Shown here: in pieces, positions 28,080 through 36,740 of the stretch
Numbering within the stretch: the first letter of the stretch is position 1
How the letters are laid out: every line of letters begins with the position of its first letter
Assembly (NCBI GenBank): GCA_021809805.1
Contig: JAJZKA010000016.1
Coordinates: forward strand, 1 to 36,740
Direction: 5' to 3'
Length of the DNA: 36,740 nt
DNA from: Actinomycetes bacterium
Lineage (GTDB): Bacteria > Actinomycetota > Acidimicrobiia > Acidimicrobiales > Bog-793
Notes under the pieces: model-generated
The model's database searches: none
What the model saw: the letters and a program-made list of their open reading frames with translations, nothing else
What the model was told of the DNA's origin: nothing
Position numbers and translations under genes: made by a program

Positions 28080-29934
28080 CGGCGGGTTCCGAATCGAGGG
28101 ACCACTTTGGTGCAGGGCCCACCTCGGAGTCTTCCCGCTCGTGGATGAAACCACCGCCGCCGAGCACCTCGACATAGCGCGGGCAGGACTCGAGGAGCTG
28201 AAGATGCGGTCCGCTCGCCACCACGGTGCCGTCATCGATCAACAGCACACGGTCCGCGCTCGCGATCGTCGCTGGGCGGTGCGAGACAAGGATGGTGGTC
28301 CGACCCCGGCGCGCCGCTGCCAAGGCGGCGACGATCGCCCGCTCATTTGCCGCATCGATGGCAGAGGTGGCGTCGTCGAGCATGAGGACGCGTGGGTCCA
28401 TGAGAAGCGCCCGCGCCAGTGCGAGGCGTTGGCGCTGGCCCCCCGACAGACCGAGCCCGCGCTCGCCCACCGCGGTGTCGAGACCCTCGGGAAGCTCGTG
28501 CACGAATTCCTCAGCGCGCGCCAGGCGCAGCGCCGCGAAGAGCTCTTCGTCGCTTACGTCGCTGCGACCAAGACATAGGTTCGCCCGGACGCTGTCTTCG
28601 AAGAGGAAGTTCTCCTCGAACACCACCGCGACCTGTGCGCGGAGTTCGGCGAGCGAGAGCCCTCGAAGATCGGTCCCGTCAAGACGGACGATGCCCGCGT
28701 CCGGGTCATAGAGCCGAGAGATCAGCGAGAGCACCGTGCTCTTGCCGCTGCCCGTCGCGCCGACCAGAGCGACGACCTCGCCGGCCTGGACGGTGAGGTC
28801 AAGATTGCGAAACACCGGAGCGGGCGCTCCGGCGTAGGTGAAGTCGACCCCCTCAAAGACAATCTCGCCGCCCCCGGCAGCGAGATGGTCCGGCCGCTTC
28901 GGCTCGCTGATCGCCGGGACGCGCTGCATCACGGCGTCGATGCGCCGCGAAGACACGATGGCTCGCTGGGCAAGGACGATGTAGCCACCAATCGACTGCA
29001 CCGGCGGGGCGATCAGCCCGACGTACGCGTTGAACGCGAGCAGGGTCCCAACGCTCAGGTGGTGGTGGAGGACAAGCAGCCCGCCGAACCAGTTGAGGAC
29101 CGCAAGCTCCAACAGGGGCGCGACCGCGGCCATCGGGACGAAACGCGTACGGCGCTCCACAATCTCGATCGCCTCGTCGCGGACCCGGTCCGCCCGTGCT
29201 CCCAGGTGTTGCTCCAAGAGCGCCTCGGCGCCAAAGCCCTTGACCGCGCGCACCCCGCTCACGGTCTCCTCGACGACACCGGCGAGGTTGCCCCGCTCGA
29301 TCTGCAACCGGGTGAGCGCGGGACGGATGCCGGTCGAGAAGACCTTGGAGGCGACCCCGACGAAAGGGAGACCGACGAGGGTGAGGAGCCCGAGCCACGG
29401 GCTCGTCGCGAGCAGCACGACCGAGACCGCGACGACAGTAATGACGTTCGCGCTCCAAGCAGGGCTCGACGAGACAAACGCCTGGATCTGAAACAGGTCG
29501 CTCGTGACGCGTGAGAGCAGCTGCCCCCGGTTGATCTGGTCGTGGTAGGCGACCTCCAAGCGCAAGAGCTTGGCGAAAAAGCGCTGGCGCAGCTCGGCCT
29601 CGAGGCGCCGAGCCGCGAGCGCGTTCGTCCAGCGCCGAAGCCCGCTCGCGCACGCCTGAATGCAACCGAGGACCGCGATGAGCACCGCAAGCAGAATCAG
29701 GCGGTGCGTGTTGTGACCAATGATGCCGGTGTTGACGGCCATACCGAGGAGGTCGGGGATCGTGACCACGACGGCGGTCCACACGAGTGCGACACCAAAC
29801 GAGGCGGCAAGGACCCGCCAATTCCCACCGATCGACTGGAGGAGGAAGCGCCAGCCCTCTCGCGCCTGGGCGCGCGCTGGCCGAGCAGCGACACCCTGCG
29901 CGGTGCCAACGGGAGAGACGATTTGGCGCTGCAA
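28072..29934 (-). CDS. ABC exporter half-transporter, degenerate-site subunit
   Basis: A 620-residue partner of the downstream half-transporter, with exporter transmembrane domain (about 35-335) and nucleotide-binding domain. Walker A GATGSGKST (392-400) and signature LSGGQ (496-500) are canonical. The Q-loop reads VVFEENFLF (Glu440 instead of Gln), and Walker B is VLMLDDATS, with Asp521 in place of the catalytic Glu. His552 of the switch is present. The start is assigned as TTG at 29934, with AGGAG 9 nt upstream; no in-frame ATG or GTG fits, and upstream sequence is not protein-like. A run of seven A on the minus strand lies in the 95-bp gap before it. Confidence 0.9.
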   Translation of the reverse strand: MQRQIVSPVGTAQGVAARPARAQAREGWRFLLQSIGGNWRVLAASFGVALVWTAVVVTIPDLLGMAVNTGIIGHNTHRLILLAVLIAVLGCIQACASGLRRWTNALAARRLEAELRQRFFAKLLRLEVAYHDQINRGQLLSRVTSDLFQIQAFVSSSPAWSANVITVVAVSVVLLATSPWLGLLTLVGLPFVGVASKVFSTGIRPALTRLQIERGNLAGVVEETVSGVRAVKGFGAEALLEQHLGARADRVRDEAIEIVERRTRFVPMAAVAPLLELAVLNWFGGLLVLHHHLSVGTLLAFNAYVGLIAPPVQSIGGYIVLAQRAIVSSRRIDAVMQRVPAISEPKRPDHLAAGGGEIVFEGVDFTYAGAPAPVFRNLDLTVQAGEVVALVGATGSGKSTVLSLISRLYDPDAGIVRLDGTDLRGLSLAELRAQVAVVFEENFLFEDSVRANLCLGRSDVSDEELFAALRLARAEEFVHELPEGLDTAVGERGLGLSGGQRQRLALARALLMDPRVLMLDDATSAIDAANERAIVAALAAARRGRTTILVSHRPATIASADRVLLIDDGTVVASGPHLQLLESCPRYVEVLGGGGFIHEREDSEVGPAPKWSLDSEPADD

Positions 29935-30029
29935 CGCAACAAACTCCTGAGGGTCTGTCCCACCGTAGCGTTTTTTTGGCGGGCTCCGACACGGACTTCC
30001 CGCGGGGGCTGCCGAAGGGGCAGACCGGC

Positions 30030-30980
30030 TCAGGCGACGCGGCGGCTCAAGCGGACCAACGCGCGGGAATCTCCCGGGCGCGCCACCCGCTCCACCAGGC
30101 AAAAGCCCCTGGCGATCGCGAACGATTCAAGAGAAGCGCCCTCACATGCTTGCACCATCAACGTGGGGATGAGCGACTCACGCGCCAGACGCTCACACGC
30201 GATGACGAGCTGTGTAGCGACTCCTTGCCGGCGGTGCTCTGCTTGGACGAGCAGCTGATCAATGTGCAGCGCTCCCGATGCCAGCCGGCACACCGCCGCA
30301 GCCACGGCCTGGCCCTGCCACCTGGCGACGACAATGCGCGAATCCCCGAACTCGCCGAGCGGACGCGTCGCGTCCTCGCCCAACAGCGCAAGGGCTTCGC
30401 TGTCGGCAAGCGACGACCAGGTCATCTCGAGCTCGACGCCGCCTCGCCCGAGCACGCTGGCCGCGCCGAGGAGGTAGTCCGCCCTCGGCCGCCAGCGGTG
30501 CGCGGGACCATCCTCCTGGACGAGCAGCACAACGCGATCCACCACCGTCGCTGCGCGAAAAGGCGAGAGTACCGCCGAAACGGCCGAGGCCATCGCGGGC
30601 GACAGTCGAGTCGTGAGCGTGCAGTGCGCGACGAAGGGACGCTCCACCCGGCGCGGCGGAGCGAGCGGCCCCACGGCGAGGCGGGACCGCAGGGATTCGA
30701 GCACGCCGTCCTCTGCGTTGCAAGCAAGGTAGGCAACCGGCGTACGCGGCAGGAACGTCCCAATCGGACCGAGCGTCAGGCGGAACGGTGCGGACGCGGC
30801 CGCCGCGGCGCGGATCGTCGCCTCGAGCGAGGCCCACTCCTCAACGCGAACGTTCTGCGGCGGGATGAGGGTGCAGTGCGGCGGGAGGCGCGCGATCAGC
30901 TCGGGCGCCAGCGCGCGGCGCAACCCGTCGATCTCAGCCGCGAGCCGGTCCGTGAACACGATCGCAACAAAGACGCGCAC
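30030..30980 (-). CDS. Fusion of a 2H phosphoesterase (2'-5' RNA ligase-like) and a GNAT acetyltransferase
   Basis: A 316-residue two-domain protein. Residues 1-170 are a LigT/2H phosphoesterase with both HxTx motifs, HCTL at 35-38 and HCTL at 119-122, 84 residues apart as in the family; such enzymes open 2',3'-cyclic phosphates or join 2'-5' RNA ends. Residues 183-316 resemble a GNAT N-acetyltransferase with the acetyl-CoA motif AEHRRQGVATQLV (247-259). GTG at 30980 is chosen because MRVFVAIVF is the usual LigT start; an in-frame GTG at 31049 would add 23 residues. It follows atpC by 82 bp in the same direction. The substrates of both domains are unknown. Confidence 0.8.
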   Translation of the reverse strand: MRVFVAIVFTDRLAAEIDGLRRALAPELIARLPPHCTLIPPQNVRVEEWASLEATIRAAAAASAPFRLTLGPIGTFLPRTPVAYLACNAEDGVLESLRSRLAVGPLAPPRRVERPFVAHCTLTTRLSPAMASAVSAVLSPFRAATVVDRVVLLVQEDGPAHRWRPRADYLLGAASVLGRGGVELEMTWSSLADSEALALLGEDATRPLGEFGDSRIVVARWQGQAVAAAVCRLASGALHIDQLLVQAEHRRQGVATQLVIACERLARESLIPTLMVQACEGASLESFAIARGFCLVERVARPGDSRALVRLSRRVA

Positions 30981-31062
30981 CCGTGCGGCACGTCCCTGCA
31001 GAGCGCGAGCGCGCTGCTCGCGGCCGGCGGCATCCTGCTCGCCGCCCACCGCTATCGCCAGA

Positions 31063-31599
31063 TCAGGCGCTCTCGGTCGCGCCGGCCGCTTCGAGGCGCA
31101 CCTCGGCGCGCCGCAGCGCGGCTGCCGCCGAAGCGGGAGCGAGCAGCGCGAGCCGCGCCCCGCTCAGCGGTGTGCCGCCCTCGGGCTCGGCCGCCGCCTC
31201 GGCACCATGGCGGTCCGGCGCGCTCGGCGCGCCCTCCCGTCCGAGCCGCTCACGCGCTGCCTCGAGCGCAGCGCGCGAGCGCGCCACGTCGATCTCGTCG
31301 GCGCGCTCGGCCACGCCGGCCAGCACGGAAAGCCGGTTGTTCGCCATGTGGACGAAGCCCCCGTGCACGGCAAAGCGCTGCCGTTCGCCAGAGGACTCGG
31401 CGGGCGCGCCGGTCGACCCCTCCTCACCTGCGGCAATCCGCACGGTCACCACGGTGATGTCGAGGGCACCGACGAACTCGGTGTGGTGCGCCAAGAACGC
31501 GATCTCGCCGACATCGGTGCGCGTGAGCACCTCGTCCACCTCCCCGGCAAAGAGCACTCGCTCGGGGGTCACGACCTCGGCATGGAAGGGGGTCGCCAT
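31063..31599 (-). CDS. atpC: ATP synthase F1 subunit epsilon, enlarged
   Basis: Epsilon sits at the foot of the central stalk with gamma and regulates ATP hydrolysis. The N-terminal beta-sandwich is recognisable (FHAEVVTPERVLFAGEVDEV, GEIAFLAHHTEFVGAL, RFAVHGGFVHMANNRLSVLA), followed by the helix ARSRAALEAARERL. At 178 residues it is about 40 longer than usual. The extra length lies in a Gly/Glu-rich insertion in the sandwich (about 57-74) and in an Ala/Glu/Pro-rich loop between the two C-terminal helices (about 120-158). ATG at 31599 has GGAG at 8 nt. It is the last gene of the atp operon, 19 bp after atpD. Confidence 0.93.
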   Translation of the reverse strand: MATPFHAEVVTPERVLFAGEVDEVLTRTDVGEIAFLAHHTEFVGALDITVVTVRIAAGEEGSTGAPAESSGERQRFAVHGGFVHMANNRLSVLAGVAERADEIDVARSRAALEAARERLGREGAPSAPDRHGAEAAAEPEGGTPLSGARLALLAPASAAAALRRAEVRLEAAGATESA

Positions 31600-31618
31600 C
31601 AGTGCCGCTCCGGGACCG

Positions 31619-34179
<2,561 letters not shown>

Positions 34180-34182
34180 GGC

Positions 34183-35712
<1,530 letters not shown>

Positions 35713-35730
35713 GTGGCGCGGGATTCCTTT

Positions 35731-35774
35731 CAGCTCGACCGGGCGATCAGCTCGACCGATGGGATCAGCTCGAC
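35731..35774. repeat. Three copies of a 9-bp direct repeat at the atpH-atpA junction
   Basis: CAGCTCGAC occurs at 35731-35739, 35748-35756 and 35766-35774, spaced 17 and 18 bp. The last copy is inside the 3' end of atpH. The near-regular spacing suggests slippage duplication of the atpH end; a regulatory role cannot be shown. Confidence 0.6.
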
Positions 35775-36625
35775 GACGCCAGCGCGTCGCGCAAGCGCTC
35801 GAGACGCATGCGCACCGTGCCGTCGATGATGAGGTCGCCGACGGTGACGAGGGCACCGCCGACGACGGAAGGGTCATTCACGACTCGGACCTCGACCGGG
35901 CGGTCGACGAGGCGACCGAGCGCGAGCGCCAGACGGGCGCGCTCACCTTCGTCGATCTCCACCGCCGAGCGTACCTCGGCGAGGCGGCGACCTCGTTCTT
36001 CTGCCGCCAGCGTCGCCAGCCATTCGAAGGTGCCGACGAGATCGCGTTGCTGGCCCGATTGCAGCACATAACGCGCGAGATGGAGCGTTGGCGCGCCCAC
36101 CTTGTCGGACAAGAGATCGTCGAGGACCCCTAGGCGCATCTCCAGCGGCAGCTGCGGATCCGCAAGCGCCGCACGTAGCGCTGGCTGCTCGTCGAGGATC
36201 CGGGCGAAGCGGAAGACGTCGTCTTCGACCGCGTCGACCTCGCCCCGGCCACCGAGCTCCTGAAAGATCCGCTCGGCGTAGCCGCGCAGGCGCTCGCGCC
36301 CCGCGCTGCGCCCGGCCAGGTCTTGCTCGGGGCGCTGGGAGAGGTCGGCAATCAGCTGGCCGATCACGATCGCGAGGTCGCCGGCGCGCTCCACCCGGAT
36401 TGCGAAGGAGAGCAGGTCGACGGTCTCGGCCCGCGCCTTTGCCTCGAGCAGCTCGCGCAGGACCGTGCGCCGCATCGTCACCGGGATGCCGGGATCGGTC
36501 AGCGTCGAACGCAGGTCCTCGTAACGGACGAGTGCGCCGGCGACGGTCTCAAGGTCGCGCACGACCCCGGCGACGTCGGTCGACTCGGCGAGGGCGGCGG
36601 CGTAGCCCGAGAGCACCTGGCGCAT
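35765..36625 (-). CDS. atpH: ATP synthase subunit delta (OSCP) with duplicated N-terminal domain
   Basis: Delta links the peripheral stalk to the top of F1. At 286 residues it is about 100 longer than the common 180-residue form; long deltas are known in actinobacteria. Residues 38-84 and 150-196 align without gaps over 47 positions with 18 identities by my count (both contain LRxxLxDPxxPxxMRxxVLxxLL), so part of the N-terminal helical domain is duplicated. The C-terminal domain ([43 protein letters not shown]) is single and canonical. ATG at 36625 shares its last-read A with the atpF stop (TGATG), and atpA follows. Confidence 0.95.
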   Translation of the reverse strand: MRQVLSGYAAALAESTDVAGVVRDLETVAGALVRYEDLRSTLTDPGIPVTMRRTVLRELLEAKARAETVDLLSFAIRVERAGDLAIVIGQLIADLSQRPEQDLAGRSAGRERLRGYAERIFQELGGRGEVDAVEDDVFRFARILDEQPALRAALADPQLPLEMRLGVLDDLLSDKVGAPTLHLARYVLQSGQQRDLVGTFEWLATLAAEERGRRLAEVRSAVEIDEGERARLALALGRLVDRPVEVRVVNDPSVVGGALVTVGDLIIDGTVRMRLERLRDALASSS

Positions 36626-36740
36626 CAGGCGACAACCTCCGCCTCGGCGGCCCGGATCGCCTCTTCAACCAAGCGCCGGTGGTTCACACTATCGAGCTCG
36701 CGCCGCACGACTTCGTCGGTTGCGGCAAGCACGACCTCGC
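36625..36740 (-). CDS. atpF: ATP synthase F0 subunit b, C-terminal fragment (cut by window edge)
   Basis: Reading the minus strand in frame with a TGA at 36625-36627 gives 38 residues including VVLAATDEVVRRELDSVNHR and RLVEEAIRAAEAEVVA. This matches the C-terminal end of the b subunit of the peripheral stalk, which contacts delta (AAxEVVRRELD..RxLVEEAI pattern). The rest lies beyond the right edge. The stop overlaps the atpH start by one base, the expected atpF-atpH order. It is a separate b subunit here, not fused to delta as in mycobacteria, as far as the window shows. Confidence 0.85.
   Translation of the reverse strand, partial: EVVLAATDEVVRRELDSVNHRRLVEEAIRAAEAEVVA

Noticed and set aside
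29935-30029. A-run with TACGGT on the minus strand as promoter of the ABC exporter
   Set aside because: TACGGT fits a loose -10 pattern, but no -35-like hexamer occurs at 16-19 nt, so I did not call it.
29787-31457. 556-codon plus-strand open frame across the 2H-GNAT gene and atpC
   Set aside because: It is antisense to two recognisable genes, with low-complexity Arg-rich sequence and no ribosome site.

Overview
The window is a gene-dense stretch of high-GC chromosome. The heavy GTG/TTG start usage, 1-8 bp stop/start overlaps, GatCAB pathway, TreS/maltokinase pair, PASTA-domain Ser/Thr kinase, Asp-type MurA, SCP2 and SDR proteins, and a long ATP synthase delta subunit all point to an actinobacterium. 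An acidimicrobial-type lineage is my guess, from overall flavour only; nothing in the window proves it. No tRNA, rRNA, CRISPR array, insertion sequence, integrase or phage gene was found. Most of the window is housekeeping chromosome rather than a mobile island.

Nearly all genes lie on the minus strand, so transcription mostly runs from high to low coordinates. From the right edge: the F-type ATP synthase operon (atpF partial, atpH, atpA, atpG, atpD, atpC; 36740-31063); a 2H-phosphoesterase/GNAT fusion (30980-30030); a heterodimeric ABC exporter (29934-26274); a hexuronate cluster of LacI regulator, fructuronate-reductase-type dehydrogenase and glucuronate isomerase (26196-22110); a decayed glyoxalase-like remnant on the plus strand (to 22089); then glpX, murA, treS and a maltokinase-like gene (21623-16199). 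A plus-strand galT (15225-16226) converges on the maltokinase-like gene. Continuing left are a small membrane protein, a membrane-anchored alpha/beta hydrolase with a 24-bp tandem repeat, a cysteine desulfurase, mnmA, ligA, a PASTA kinase, an SDR, a plus-strand SCP2 protein, an alpha/beta hydrolase coupled to gatC-gatA-gatB, and a secreted Kelch-type protein cut by the left edge.

Functionally, the cysteine desulfurase and MnmA form a sulfur relay for wobble-uridine thiolation, and GatCAB makes Gln-tRNA (and/or Asn-tRNA) by transamidation. TreS and the maltokinase-like protein would feed trehalose into maltose-1-phosphate and alpha-glucan synthesis, with GlpX (gluconeogenesis) and GalT (Leloir pathway) nearby. 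UxaC and the UxuB-type enzyme would turn glucuronate into mannonate under LacI control.

The most unusual observations are: (1) an ATP synthase with several elaborations that would cluster at the top of the F1 head (a 50-residue N-terminal extension on beta, a C-terminal extension on gamma, a duplicated N-terminal domain in delta); (2) a TreS-linked maltokinase-like protein whose two expected Mg-binding positions are replaced; (3) a 2H-phosphoesterase/acetyltransferase fusion next to the ATP synthase genes; (4) MurA with Asp in place of the fosfomycin-reactive Cys; and (5) an ABC exporter whose substitutions all fall in one composite ATP site. I see no clear candidate for an entirely new defence or mobile system.
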